Source: an uncultured Candidatus Poseidoniales archaeon
GTDB taxonomy: Archaea; Thermoplasmatota; Poseidoniia; Poseidoniales; Thalassarchaeaceae
Assembly (NCBI GenBank): GCA_905182515.1
Contig: CAJJBW010000005.1
Location: forward strand, 95,180-159,179
Direction of reading: 5' to 3'
Length of the DNA: 64,000 nt
The notes beneath the pieces are model-generated. The model saw only the letters and a program-made list of their open reading frames with translations. It was not told the origin of the DNA and ran no database searches. Shown here piece after piece: positions 17,895 through 29,500 of this stretch; position 1 is the stretch's first letter, and each line of letters opens with the position of its first letter. A program made the position numbers and the translations under genes.

Positions 17895-18353
17895 ATGGAT
17901 GAAGAGGGTGATGTATCGGAAGAACCTGTTTTACCAGGGCCAACTCCCGATCCATCTAGCATCCCATCTGTCGTCAGAGCAGTTGGAAATTTAGATTTAG
18001 ATGCAAAAATTGAAGAGTTAGGGTTTTCAAAAAAAACTGACCCTAACATGAATGCTATTATTGAATTTTTAAATGAAGTCGAACCTCCTGAACCACTTTC
18101 AAACAACCTTTCTGGAGATCCTCAGGCTGAATCTTGGCTACAACTGTTAATGACTTTAGTTGTCAGAGAACACGGGCACTCATCATTACCAATAAGCTCT
18201 ATAGAAAGAGCAGTCGGTGAAAAAATGAATCGTGAAGATGTAGATTTAGAGATATTCCTGGACCGTCTTTGGATAATGGGTAGATTAGAAAGAATTTATG
18301 GAGGTGCTGAAGTTGAATACTCTCCAAACCCTAGTTGGTTGGAATCTCGTTAG
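17895..18353 (+). CDS. Conserved-looking hypothetical protein, 152 aa
   Basis: No recognised family. Residues 1-25 are an acidic, proline-rich tail (EEPVLPGPTPDPSS). Residues about 35-65 form a helical segment. The C-terminal half (SWLQLLMTLVVREHGHSSLP to DRLWIMGRLERIYGG) has the helix-turn-helix-strand rhythm of a winged-helix domain, with the wing at RLERIYGGAEVEYSP. It begins 42 nt after acnA, with GGGG shortly before the ATG, so it is likely co-transcribed. A DNA-binding or protein-adaptor role is possible but unproven. Confidence 0.6.
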   Translation: MDEEGDVSEEPVLPGPTPDPSSIPSVVRAVGNLDLDAKIEELGFSKKTDPNMNAIIEFLNEVEPPEPLSNNLSGDPQAESWLQLLMTLVVREHGHSSLPISSIERAVGEKMNREDVDLEIFLDRLWIMGRLERIYGGAEVEYSPNPSWLESR

Positions 18354-18464
18354 ATTATGTCTATAATTTATTCTTAATAAATTATAATAACAATAATTAA
18401 TCTTGATTATTTTCTTGCTCATGTTGCAATAAGGCATAATAACAAGACGAAAGTCCGCAGTAGT

Positions 18465-21400
18465 ATGATGAATGGAGAGAATAAAGAATCCGGCCGTAAC
18501 ATCAAGACCGGAAAAGCAATGACTCTAGTCTTACTCATGCTAACTTCGACCTTAATCTCACTTGTCCCGACAGTATATGCCTCTCATACAACTCAATATG
18601 CTGTTCAAAGAGATCCTTCTGCAATTGCAGTTGGAGATTTAGATTGCGATGGAGATAATGATATCATTTCAGCCAGTACTATGGGGCATTTTCTCAGCGT
18701 GTTGTACAATGACGGTTTCGGCACAGCAGAAAGTACTCCTACAGGCTCCTTTGCTGATAGGCAAGATATTTACATATCTAATAACGACACACGCCGTGCT
18801 GGGTTCAGAGATACAGCCGATGGAACTAGGGCCGAAATCGCAGATGTAGATGGCGATGATGTAAATGACATAATTTATTACCAGCAAAATATAAGATTCG
18901 TAGGCGAATCATTTGTTAGGCCTGCAAATCTTACGGTTCTAAAGGGAGTATGTGATGATAGAGTCAATCTTTGGGAAGATATGGCGTCTATTACTGTCAC
19001 TAATCCCTTTTTGTTAGATTTAGATGTTGCTGACATCAATAATGATGGAAATGCAGATACTGTTTTCGTATCTCAAGATAGCACTGGAGCAAATCAATAC
19101 ATACAAATTTACATGGGGCCAGATTACACACTTCCAATTAATCAACAAACTATACCAGTCCCCTTGACTAATGGAATTTATACTGATGTTATGTTGGGCC
19201 ATTGGGGTGAAACAGTACAAACTGGCGGTATTGGAATACCTAATACCGATTGTGAAGATCTAGATTTATGGCTATTAAGAACTCCTCCATTCAATGTAGG
19301 GGTAGGTTACTCAGTAGGGCATTTTGACAACATCACTGTGCTCGAATTTAATTGCCTGCCCACTGCAGGAAATGTATTTTATCCCAATCCTATGGATCCA
19401 ACTGCTCAAGGAATGCATGAGTTCAAACTAGATGTTGAGCATAATTATCCGCTTTACGGCATAGATATTTCAGACACCACTCCAGATGATGATGATAATG
19501 AAATAGACTTAATTGCAGCAATAGATGGAATAGAGGGCAGGGTAAATTATGCCACTAAATCTGGAACAAGTTGGAACACTCAGAATTATGTAAATGAATT
19601 AGGAGATTATTTAGGTGCATCATTAACTATTGCAGACGTAAATAGGGACGGAGAAATGGACTTCTTTATCCCTACAGAATTAACATTAGAAATTATTCAG
19701 GACTCCTCGTCTCAAAATCAGACTTATCTTTCTTTGGAGAATCTGAGGGCCACTAATACTGTGGAAATTATACTCGGAGATGGATCTGGAGGGTATTTAC
19801 CCTCTCTCTCTTTCGATGTGGGTCGAAGGCCTAGTGTTGCAATGCCTGGTCAATTACAAGGAGGAGATGACAGTGCTCTTGAGATTATCATAGGTCAGAA
19901 AGATTATGCTTACAGATTTGCTAATAATGCTATGTGGCTAGACACTCAGGGTTGGCCCGGCGCTAGCGATTATCTTTCTGTGCTAACTTTAGATAACTTT
20001 GATTTAGGTTTAACTGGCGTGACTGTAGAACCTTCTTCCGTAGATCCAGCAACAGGCAGAGCTATGCTAGGTGAAGGTAACCGTTGGGTAAACGTCACTG
20101 TAAGAAATACCGGTTTAAATGCTATAGTAGCCGGAAGTGTAGATGTTAACTTAGAAGTTAAAGAAGTTTTAGGGGGGACAGATACAGTCGTATATTCTAA
20201 TAGTTTTGAAACTTCAAATCCTGATGTTAATATTGCCAACGCTCAATTCTCGAGTTATTCATACACTGGCGAATATTCTCAAGGAGAATCTTCATGGCAT
20301 CTCGAAACAAACTCTACTGCAGAAACAGAAAATGTTTCTTGGTATGAAGCAGATAACAATCCAACAAATTATTATTGGTCCGGATTGGATTATGATGATG
20401 GTACAAATTCATCTTCGGAGGCTAAATCAGGCTACGTTAATCATATGGATGAAGCTATAATACTTGAGAACATCGACTTGACTGGCGCTGATGCTGCTTT
20501 CATGGATATATCTATGATGTGCAGTGCAGGCTTCTTCGAACTTTTCCTTTCAGAACCATATGCTGTGGTTGAAAGGTGGTTATATGAGGATGCATGTGGG
20601 ATAGAAGTTTGGAGTGAAGGAACCGGTTGGCAAGAAGTGTCTAGGATGGGGGGCTGGGATAATGAGCGATTAATAAGGCTCTTTGCCTTCGACCAAGATC
20701 CTGAATATAACAATTATAATCAAAATTTTGGTGGTTCAAATTATGCTTCCGGGTGGATAAATTATACCGAAGGAGGAGGAACTTCAGAAGATCCATCTGA
20801 GACTGAATCAATAGACCTGACTCCCTTTGCAGGCGAAATTATAGATATTAGATTTAGATTTAGAAGTGGCTTAGAAGGCACTGTAGGGCCAGCAGGTTCT
20901 GCAGATGGCTCTGGCTTAGATGGATTTGCCTTTGACAATATTACAATCAGGAAACGCAACGTTCAATTTGGAAATATCACTGATGCTAGCCAAGAATTAT
21001 CTTTCACTAATCTCGCTGCAGGAGAAAATAGAGTGGTGCAATTATCAGCTGATTTCGTTAACAATACTACATATTATATTTCCACATCTTTGAATAATGT
21101 ACAAATTACAAATCCTTCTGGAAATTCAGATCAAGATTCAACTAACGATGGGATTAAATTCCAATTGACTGTGAAAAATCTTTTCGATCCAGGCCTTGCA
21201 GAAAAAGCGTGGCCAAGTTTAGAAAATGGTCAAAGGTATGCTTCCGGACTTCGTGACGTTGAGGTAAAGGTACAAAATTGGGGTAACACCATTGTCGATT
21301 TCGAAGTTGAAGCAAAAATCCAAAACGCCGAGCCTGATTTAATTGCGATTGAAGATTTTTCTGGCTTTGATCCTATTTGGAGCGATGATAATGATTTGAT

Positions 21401-24400
21401 TGGCCATGAAAATGGAAGTAAACTAGACGATTCTTCTGGCGGTAATTCCATGTTGCCTCAAAATGTTGGAATATTTAACAGTGGAGCATATTGGTTGGGG
21501 CATCCAGATACTGGTTATGGCGATGATTGGAATGAATCTTTCACTCTTGATCCTATTCCAGTTGGAGGTTCAGGGGCAGATTTTACATACCTCACATTTG
21601 ATTACTTTGCAGAAGGGGATTCGCTAAAGAATAATCAAGGAGACGTATTAGCTGAGAGAGATGTAGCCTTTATGGAAATAGAATGGTCCAAAGATGGCGA
21701 ACTATATGAGGGAATAGTTTATGGAAGTTGGACTGATTTAAATGAAAATGGATTACAATTAGCTCAAGGTTCAGGAGGAAATCTTTACCATTTTTGTGAG
21801 GATTTCGACGGTAATGGGTATGATGAAGTAGAATACTTTGGTGACTATTCGGACCAATATGACTCTGTTTCATGGTATGATTCAGAAAGTTTGATGAAAT
21901 CAGTAACCTTGGATTTAACACATATTACTGTACTTAACCAAACTAATGACGATTCGTTTACATGGACTACTGAATGTACTACATTGGTAGGTTCTGATGT
22001 ATCATTGACATGGAGATTTCAATCTAATGATGATGGAGTAAATGGAAATGCCGGTCTGGCAGGGTTTGCTGTAGATAATATTCGTGTAGAAGAATTCACA
22101 TTCGAAGATGATGGCACTTATTCTGTGCCTGTTAATGGAATGGATGCTACAGAAAAACAATCTGTTATGATAACAAACCATGATTTTACTAGTGGAATCT
22201 ATAAAATTGATGTTAATACAATTTTTAATAATTCCGTGCCCGATACGCCGTGGTATAATAATGATGAAGTAAATATTGCAAACAACTTTTCTTCAATTAT
22301 TTTGAGTATAGCGAGTGCTGACATAACATTGATGCAGCCTGATGTATTGGATTGTGTGTCGGATATCACTTACAAATGTGTATACCCTACTAATCCAGAT
22401 GGAGAAACCTCCAAGTCACATAGTTTCTCTCTACCCTTATTGAATGGAGTAATTGCAGGAGACTATATTCTGACTATGAAAATTGTAGATATAACAACCG
22501 GAAATACAGTATTAGAGGAAACAGCAGATAATGGCCCATTTACTTTGGACCCACATTCAAGAGCAACTGCAAATTGGTCTAGCCCTTATTCAGGTTGGCT
22601 AGATGGCCATACTTACAACATAAGTTTCTCTGCTACATTAGGTTCTGATGGCGAAAAATCCGGAAATGATAGATATTTTAATATATTATTTATGGATGAA
22701 ATCGATGTATTGATATTGTCTAATCCTACTGATCAGAATCGACTACAAAGAGTAAAACAAGATTTACAATCAATGGGTAAGACATACACCCAATTAAGGG
22801 TTAATGACTGGGAAACTTATGCTACTCCTGATTGGGTAGAACATTATGATAAAGTATTGCTTCCATGGCAAACTGATTACAATGTCGTTTATGGGGATTA
22901 TTATCAATTAATGGGCCAAACCAGGGAGATCGATGGATTAAGTTTGACAGAAACATTAGAAAATTATATGCAAATGGGTGGCACTGTACAAATGCATCTT
23001 GGGCCGTATCGAAATGATTTCATGCCAGAGAGATTGCCGTTTGGCATTGATATAGCAATGAGAGATCAGTATAATTTTACAATGGATAATAGGATAGGAT
23101 TTGAAAATATATCCGTAATAGATCCATTTCATCCAATAATGAAAGATGTTGATCCTTCAGCCTTTGCTGCAGTACATGGAGGTGCATATGTCGCATTAGC
23201 CGGTTTGGACATCTCACAAGTCACTTCAACTCAAATGCCACAAGTTTGTGGCGGTCGTATTAACAGTCCTTCAGGTACTTTCCACACTCTAATCAAAGAT
23301 CAAGATAATCCAACTCAGGCTTTAATGTCGGTTTGTAATTATTATCAGGGTGGATTAATAGTTACTACTATGGATGTGGAAAACCCTAGTGTTTCAGAAA
23401 GCTATGGAGGTTCTTCCATTCCTCTTCTATCGGGAATGTTAGATTTCCATTTCACACCATATCCTTCTGATTTTGGCATAGTTGGTGAAGGATTCGATCT
23501 AACAATTAACGGAATCGCACCTTCGATAGATGCTTTATCTGGCAATTATGTTAATACTGCTATTAGGAGTAACTCTGAATTAGAATTTAGTTTTACAACT
23601 GATGTCGAAGGAATATTTGCGGATTGGACATTAGAGTCTGGTGATAATGACTCTGTTACCGATTGGGAGGGTAACCTTTTAGATGCTGGAAAATTTAGTG
23701 CAATTCATCAAGAAGATAAAGGTAATCCAGTTAATTCAACGTTCTGTGTATCTGATGCCAATTCTGATTCTGGATGTAAAATCAATGCCCAATGGATATT
23801 AAAATTATATTTACATGATGACTTCGGGCATACACGCCTAACTCAAATTAATTTGTATACAAACGATGTAGATGCAGACGACTCTAGGCCTATTGCCAAT
23901 GCATCAATAGTAAGGGATGAAATTGTTTCTGAAAACTTAGAATTCTTAGAAACTAAGAGAGTGCCAATAGGCATCGATTCATCAGGAGAGCCTGTATATA
24001 CATTTTATCCAGTTTATACCATCCGTTTAACCGAATCTGGAGATACTACGATATCATTTACTGCTGAGAATAGTAGTGATATCGGTACAGGAATAAAAAT
24101 ATACACGTGGACAATTGTAGATGATGTACAAGTGGATATGGTAGGTCAAGTTTCTGACACTAAACACTCCTTTGTACTTCCTGTAGGGGCCGGCCCAGAG
24201 TGGAGTTACAATTTCAAGAACGTGACTGCAAATTCCATACAATCCAATCAGATAAGATTGGAGTTGGTTGTTACTGATTTCAAGGGCTTACAAAGTGAGA
24301 AGTTCAGAATGTTCTTCGTCGTTGTTGGTGAATTATTTGGGGACGACCCCCCTGTAGTTGATTCAGACAATCTCTTCACTACTGATGGCCAGAGATTCGA

Positions 24401-25034
24401 TGCTCTCGATGCACTAGATATTCTTGTCATTTCCGGAATTGTTACAGGGGGGGCAGAAGAGGATTGTGATGTTATGGTGGAAATTTCACTGAATGATGAT
24501 GCCATTTTTGATAAAGGAGATGCATCTAAAGCCACTCAGAAAGAATATGGTTTTTATGATAAAATAACAGGATTATGCGATGGAGATGATTATTCTTTAT
24601 CTCTTAATATTTCTCACCTATATGATGAAAATGACGGAAATACGGGCGATGTATTCATTAGAATTTCCGAAGGTAGTTATGTCATTAATGACCAAATTGC
24701 AATTTTTACTTTACCTAGGACTACTGATGTTTGTCAAGTAGATCCTGATTCTTGTGAAGAAAGTGAGAGTGGAGGTACTTTGATTATCGGAGGAGTAGCA
24801 GCAATAATTTTGCTTCTCGTGGTTGCCACTACTGTCGTCCTAAGAAACAGATCCTCTGGAAAAGATGAACAAAGTGATTCAATTGAAGTATTCGGAGGGG
24901 TTGAACAAATGGATCCTATTGAGGCTTATGTCCAACAAATGGTCGGACAAGGATATGAAGAAAGTGTGGCTAGGAAATATGCTGAAGAATACTATGCCCA
25001 ATATTATGAGCAACAAAGGCAAGGCGGGAGTTAA
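18465..25034 (+). CDS. Giant cell-surface protein with FG-GAP repeats, lectin-like domains and a cytoplasmic tail
   Basis: At 2189 residues this is the largest gene in the window. A signal peptide (about 17-40, ending TVYASH) is followed by FG-GAP/VCBS-type calcium-binding repeats (VGDLDCDGDND, IADVDGDDVND, VADINNDGNAD, IADVNRDGEMD) within residues 45-500. Two jelly-roll or MAM-like modules, each ending in G-F-A-x-DNI (about 580-825 and 960-1215), alternate with CARDB-like beta domains. Residues about 1408-1665 resemble a class I glutamine-amidotransferase fold (DVLILSN...), without an obvious catalytic Cys-His pair. Ig-like domains lead to a membrane helix (about 2102-2127) and a cytoplasmic tail rich in Tyr, Glu and Gln. 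Probably adhesion or polymer binding; the function is inferred. Confidence 0.85.
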   Translation: MMNGENKESGRNIKTGKAMTLVLLMLTSTLISLVPTVYASHTTQYAVQRDPSAIAVGDLDCDGDNDIISASTMGHFLSVLYNDGFGTAESTPTGSFADRQDIYISNNDTRRAGFRDTADGTRAEIADVDGDDVNDIIYYQQNIRFVGESFVRPANLTVLKGVCDDRVNLWEDMASITVTNPFLLDLDVADINNDGNADTVFVSQDSTGANQYIQIYMGPDYTLPINQQTIPVPLTNGIYTDVMLGHWGETVQTGGIGIPNTDCEDLDLWLLRTPPFNVGVGYSVGHFDNITVLEFNCLPTAGNVFYPNPMDPTAQGMHEFKLDVEHNYPLYGIDISDTTPDDDDNEIDLIAAIDGIEGRVNYATKSGTSWNTQNYVNELGDYLGASLTIADVNRDGEMDFFIPTELTLEIIQDSSSQNQTYLSLENLRATNTVEIILGDGSGGYLPSLSFDVGRRPSVAMPGQLQGGDDSALEIIIGQKDYAYRFANNAMWLDTQGWPGASDYLSVLTLDNFDLGLTGVTVEPSSVDPATGRAMLGEGNRWVNVTVRNTGLNAIVAGSVDVNLEVKEVLGGTDTVVYSNSFETSNPDVNIANAQFSSYSYTGEYSQGESSWHLETNSTAETENVSWYEADNNPTNYYWSGLDYDDGTNSSSEAKSGYVNHMDEAIILENIDLTGADAAFMDISMMCSAGFFELFLSEPYAVVERWLYEDACGIEVWSEGTGWQEVSRMGGWDNERLIRLFAFDQDPEYNNYNQNFGGSNYASGWINYTEGGGTSEDPSETESIDLTPFAGEIIDIRFRFRSGLEGTVGPAGSADGSGLDGFAFDNITIRKRNVQFGNITDASQELSFTNLAAGENRVVQLSADFVNNTTYYISTSLNNVQITNPSGNSDQDSTNDGIKFQLTVKNLFDPGLAEKAWPSLENGQRYASGLRDVEVKVQNWGNTIVDFEVEAKIQNAEPDLIAIEDFSGFDPIWSDDNDLIGHENGSKLDDSSGGNSMLPQNVGIFNSGAYWLGHPDTGYGDDWNESFTLDPIPVGGSGADFTYLTFDYFAEGDSLKNNQGDVLAERDVAFMEIEWSKDGELYEGIVYGSWTDLNENGLQLAQGSGGNLYHFCEDFDGNGYDEVEYFGDYSDQYDSVSWYDSESLMKSVTLDLTHITVLNQTNDDSFTWTTECTTLVGSDVSLTWRFQSNDDGVNGNAGLAGFAVDNIRVEEFTFEDDGTYSVPVNGMDATEKQSVMITNHDFTSGIYKIDVNTIFNNSVPDTPWYNNDEVNIANNFSSIILSIASADITLMQPDVLDCVSDITYKCVYPTNPDGETSKSHSFSLPLLNGVIAGDYILTMKIVDITTGNTVLEETADNGPFTLDPHSRATANWSSPYSGWLDGHTYNISFSATLGSDGEKSGNDRYFNILFMDEIDVLILSNPTDQNRLQRVKQDLQSMGKTYTQLRVNDWETYATPDWVEHYDKVLLPWQTDYNVVYGDYYQLMGQTREIDGLSLTETLENYMQMGGTVQMHLGPYRNDFMPERLPFGIDIAMRDQYNFTMDNRIGFENISVIDPFHPIMKDVDPSAFAAVHGGAYVALAGLDISQVTSTQMPQVCGGRINSPSGTFHTLIKDQDNPTQALMSVCNYYQGGLIVTTMDVENPSVSESYGGSSIPLLSGMLDFHFTPYPSDFGIVGEGFDLTINGIAPSIDALSGNYVNTAIRSNSELEFSFTTDVEGIFADWTLESGDNDSVTDWEGNLLDAGKFSAIHQEDKGNPVNSTFCVSDANSDSGCKINAQWILKLYLHDDFGHTRLTQINLYTNDVDADDSRPIANASIVRDEIVSENLEFLETKRVPIGIDSSGEPVYTFYPVYTIRLTESGDTTISFTAENSSDIGTGIKIYTWTIVDDVQVDMVGQVSDTKHSFVLPVGAGPEWSYNFKNVTANSIQSNQIRLELVVTDFKGLQSEKFRMFFVVVGELFGDDPPVVDSDNLFTTDGQRFDALDALDILVISGIVTGGAEEDCDVMVEISLNDDAIFDKGDASKATQKEYGFYDKITGLCDGDDYSLSLNISHLYDENDGNTGDVFIRISEGSYVINDQIAIFTLPRTTDVCQVDPDSCEESESGGTLIIGGVAAIILLLVVATTVVLRNRSSGKDEQSDSIEVFGGVEQMDPIEAYVQQMVGQGYEESVARKYAEEYYAQYYEQQRQGGS

Positions 25035-25095
25035 TATTTGGAATTTTACTTTCTAAAATCAAAATATTATTTATCGGGTTTTAGAGATATCCTAA

Positions 25096-26232
25096 TTACA
25101 TTAATTCTCTTGCAATTATTAATCTTTGTATCTGACTAGATCCTTCAAATATCTGGTAAACTTTGGCTCCTCGCATCCTCCTCGCAACTGGATATTCTTC
25201 AGAATACCCATACCCTCCAAAAACTTGTACTGCGTCTGTTGTAACTTCCATGCAAATATCTCCAGCAAATCTTTTTGCATGAGCCGCCTCTAATGTATTT
25301 CTATGTCCTTCATCTAATGTTACGGCTGCCTTCCAACACAATAACCTCGCAGCTTCAATTTTTGTAGCCATGTCTGCAATAAGGGTTGATATTGCCTGAT
25401 GTTTAATAATTGCTTTACCCATTGTCTTCCTTTCTTTTGAATAAGCCAAAGCCTCTTCCATTGCTCCTCTTGCATTACCAACTGCATGTGACGATATTGC
25501 AGGTCTTGAATGATCAAATGCCTTCATGGCATTCATCCAACCTTCATTCTCATTTCCCCCAATGAGGTTTTCCTCAGGTACTCTTACGTGATTAAATGTT
25601 ACGGAACGAGTATCTGAGCATCTTTGGCCCATGTTATTCTCCTTCTTCCCTAGTTCTATCCCTGGTGTGTCTGCATCAACAATAAAGCCACTCATTCCAT
25701 TGTATCCTGCTTTTTTATTGGTGTATGCAAGGACAAAGAACCACTCAGCATGCCCTGCTCCGGTGATCCACATTTTACTGCCATTGATTATATATTCATC
25801 TCCTTCCTTTATTGCTTCAGTTTTTATTGCTTTAACGTCACTCCCTGCATCTGGTTCCGTGACACAATAGGCGGCTAATACGCCATTTGCAGTTTTTGTA
25901 AGATATTTTTCTTTCTGATACTTTGTCCCTCCAGTAATTATTGGGTATGATGCCAATATGCTACTTCCTGCCGCGGTGGCAAATCCTGGATCTCCTCTTC
26001 CAATTTCTTCAGCAATTATTACATCTTCGATAGAGCCCATTCCTCCTCCACCGAATTCCTCTGGAATCTTTACAGTCAACAGGCCGTATTCATTTGCTTT
26101 TTGTATAGTTTCCTTTGGATATATGCTATTCATATCCCATTTGGAGGCGTTAGGAATTATTTCTTCATTGGCAAAATCTCTTGCAAGATCTTGTAACATT
26201 TTCTGTTCTTCAGATAATCTAAAGTCTACCAT
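25096..26232 (-). CDS. Acyl-CoA dehydrogenase
   Basis: FAD enzyme introducing the alpha-beta double bond in acyl-CoA. The N-terminal domain starts [20 protein letters not shown]. The family signatures [12 protein letters not shown] (flavin and substrate contact) and [34 protein letters not shown] are present, with the catalytic glutamate in [10 protein letters not shown] as in short- and medium-chain enzymes. The length of 378 residues is standard. It is monocistronic on the minus strand and fits with the thiolase, acyl-CoA synthetase and IcmF genes in this window. The preferred chain length or branched substrate is not evident. Confidence 0.93.
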   Translation of the reverse strand: MVDFRLSEEQKMLQDLARDFANEEIIPNASKWDMNSIYPKETIQKANEYGLLTVKIPEEFGGGGMGSIEDVIIAEEIGRGDPGFATAAGSSILASYPIITGGTKYQKEKYLTKTANGVLAAYCVTEPDAGSDVKAIKTEAIKEGDEYIINGSKMWITGAGHAEWFFVLAYTNKKAGYNGMSGFIVDADTPGIELGKKENNMGQRCSDTRSVTFNHVRVPEENLIGGNENEGWMNAMKAFDHSRPAISSHAVGNARGAMEEALAYSKERKTMGKAIIKHQAISTLIADMATKIEAARLLCWKAAVTLDEGHRNTLEAAHAKRFAGDICMEVTTDAVQVFGGYGYSEEYPVARRMRGAKVYQIFEGSSQIQRLIIARELM

Positions 26233-26324
26233 GTCAATTGCGTGGAGTTCTCTCTTTTAGAGATACAGGTTATATTAACCATTATTGGAGAAATGTATAT
26301 TAAACTAGTATTTAGTTTATTTAT

Positions 26325-26513
26325 TCAGTTCTTTTTAACGTTAATGGCATTAGGTCCCTTAGGTCCTTCGCCAACTTCGAATTCTACAGAATCACCATCG
26401 GTGATTTCTCCTTCTACTTGTGACTTATGTACGAATAAGTCGTCTCCCTCTTCTCTTTCGATGAATCCGAATCCCTTTGTTCTGTTAAACCACTTTACTG
26501 TTCCTTGTGCCAT
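26325..26513 (-). CDS. cspA: Cold-shock protein, CspA family
   Basis: A 62-residue single cold-shock domain that binds single-stranded nucleic acid and melts RNA structure. RNP1 is KGFGFIER and RNP2 is DLFVHKSQV, both intact, in [19 protein letters not shown]. Almost identical in layout to bacterial Csp proteins, which are patchily distributed in archaea and common in cold-ocean lineages, so bacterial origin is likely. It stands alone between acyl-CoA dehydrogenase and icmF. Confidence 0.95.
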   Translation of the reverse strand: MAQGTVKWFNRTKGFGFIEREEGDDLFVHKSQVEGEITDGDSVEFEVGEGPKGPNAINVKKN

Positions 26514-26570
26514 ATTATTTTAAGGGCGCTAGCGTTTAGTATTTGATACTACCCTGTATAATGATAATAT

Positions 26571-29500
26571 CTACATGTTTCTTCGAAATTTGCCACCAGT
26601 CTCAAATAATGCTTGGGTTACCTGCCCAACTGAGCAAAAATCCACTATTTCCATCATGACTTCAAACAGATTGCCCCCTTCTCTTGCAACTTGCTTAAGT
26701 TTCTCAAGTCCTTCCTTTGCCTCTTTGTCATGAACTTCCTTAAATTCTCTATTTCTTTCTATTACCATCATTCTTTCAGTTTTATCGGATCGCGTAACTT
26801 CTATGTTAAATCCCTCTACCGATAGTGAATCATCTAATCTGTCTTCAAAAGTATTCACTCCAATAATTGGCAACTCTCCTGAATGTTTCCTATGTTCATA
26901 TATCATCGACTCATCTTGTATTCGATTACGCTGATAATTAACTTCTAGGGCTCCTAGTACTCCTCCTCTGCGATGCATTTCTTCAAAAATTTTGAGAATC
27001 TCTTCTTCTACAGAATCAGTTAGCCAACCAGCAACATACGATCCTTGGAGGGGATTCTCATTTTGTAACCACCCATACTCCTTTGAAAGAATTAGTTGAA
27101 TTGCCACAGCATCTCTTACGGTATCTTCAGTAGGAGTTCCAAACGCCTCATCTCGAGAATTTGTATGCAATGAATTTGCATTATCGGCAAGCGCATAAAG
27201 TGCCTGTAATGTAGTTCTATAATCATTCCAAGTATATTCTTGGGCATGTAAAGATCTACCGCTACTTTGAATATGGTATTTTAATTTCTGTCCTCTTTCA
27301 TCAACTTCATACATATCTCGCATTGCAATTGCCCAAATTCTCCTACAAACTCTGCCTATTACTGCATATTCCGGATCCATCCCATTTGAAAAAAACCAAC
27401 TGAAATTTCTCAAGAATTTATTGGCATCCAATCCTCTTGATCTAAACAATTCAACATACGTCAAACCATTGGATAAAGTTAGGGCCGCTTGAGATATAGG
27501 ATTAGCTCCAGCTTCAGCAATATGATACCCCGAGATTGAAACAAAGTAATGATTTCGAATATCATTGTCTACATAGAATTCTGCTACGTCCCCCATCATG
27601 CGTAATGCAGTATCAAGGTTGAATACCAATGTATTTTGGCCCATAGATTCCTTCAATTGATCTGCTTGCACTGTTCCTCTAACTTTACTCAGGGTTCTAG
27701 TTTTAATTTGAGCGTGTTCTATTTCATTGGGAGGGCGCCCGTTCTCTTCTACAAATTTTTTCACTTGTTGCCTAATTGCTACATTGAAGAATGCTGCAAG
27801 ATGCCACCAGTAATTCCCATTTATGGTTTTTGATACAGAAGTATTAGAAGCACATAAGTCAAAACCTTCGAATAACTTTTCCATCTCATCTACTGTACTA
27901 ATTGATACTCCACTTTCACAAACCTTTCCAAATATATCCAGTCTTTCTTGCGGATCATTTCCATACAAACTTGGGGAATCAAATGCCACTGACAGTCTAT
28001 TGAAATCTTGGTCCTTAGAAAGAAAATGATATCTCTTGTTTGTCCTCTCTGCACTGCCTTCGCCCGCGAACATCCTGACGGGCAATTCATCTTCTCTTTT
28101 GAACGGAAAAACCCCCCCGGTATAAGGGAATGAACCAGGCAAATTCTCCTTTCTAATCCATTTTAAAGTATCTCCCCAGTCACTATAATCAGGTAGCGCC
28201 ACTCTTGGCATATCTAGTCCTGACAGAGTACTCCTTGTTGTTTTAACGGCAATATTTTTGTCTCTTACAGTATAGTTAGTTGCTCCAGCACGATATTCTT
28301 CTGCCTTATTTCTAAATATATCTAGGCTTTCCCAAGCACTCTTTGGAATTTCTAATCTAATTGCTCGAGACTCCTCTCTTAGTTCATCAGCAGAAGTCAA
28401 ATTATTTTTTGATTTCATTATGTCAGATGCTGATTCTAATTGCTGAACCAGGCGAATCTTCGCAGACACTTCTTCGGTTGTCGAATGATATTTTCTAATC
28501 GAACCCGAAACTTCAGCCAGATATCCTTGCCTTTCAGGGGGTATCGGTGAAGACCTGTGAGGAAGGCCGTCTTTTCCTAATCTGGGCTCTGAATAAGAAA
28601 AAGATTGAGAATATCTATCATTTAGTAAAGAACATAGTTTTTGCCAAAGTTGGTCCACCCCTGCATCTGCAAACTGACTGGCAATAGTTGGGACCACAGG
28701 TAAATCAGAATTCTCTGTTTCCCACATCTCCCTATTTCTTTTGAATTGTTTTCTAATTTCTGCCAATGCATCTTCTGCACCAGGGCGATCAAACTTATTC
28801 AAAACTACAATATCTGCTGAATCAAGCATTTCAAGCTTTTCCAATTGACTTGGGGCACCATACTCTCTTGTTGTAACGTATAATGAAATGTCAGCAACTT
28901 CGGTAATTGCATCATTTCCTTGCCCTATGCCGCTAGTTTCTACAACTATTAGGTCAAACCCAACTGCTTTACAAACTTCAATGGAACGGCCAATACAATT
29001 TGCAATTTCTCTTCCGCTGTCTCTGCTAGCAAAAGAACGCATGAATAAGTTCTCATCTGATAATGAGTTCATTCTGATTCTATCTCCTAATAATGCACCC
29101 CCTGTCCTCTTTCGAGTAGGATCTGTAGCAAGTAGGGCGATTTTTTTTCCCGGATTGTCTCTCTGGATTCTTAACATCAATTCATCAGTAAGGCTTGATT
29201 TTCCAGCACCACCAGTGCCGGTTAAACCAACTACTGGACAAGTAGAGTCATTGGAAGATTTCACTTTATTCAATATTTTATTAAACGTTTCTTTTTCTGA
29301 GTTCTCAGCCAATGTAAGTAATTTTGATACTGAACCATGATCAGTTGCAACAATTGGGCCATTAAGAATTTCAAATCTTCGTGGGTCAAGTAGGTCATTT
29401 TTCGAAGCCCTTTCTATAGCATCTGACACCATGCCAGTAAGTCCCATTTTTCTTCCGTCTTCAGGAGAGTATATTTTTGCAATATTGGAATCCAATAAAT

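Noticed and set aside
20206-20460. 84-aa ORF inside the giant surface protein
   Set aside because: Overlaps a clearly coding frame for its whole length and is low-complexity; an out-of-frame shadow.
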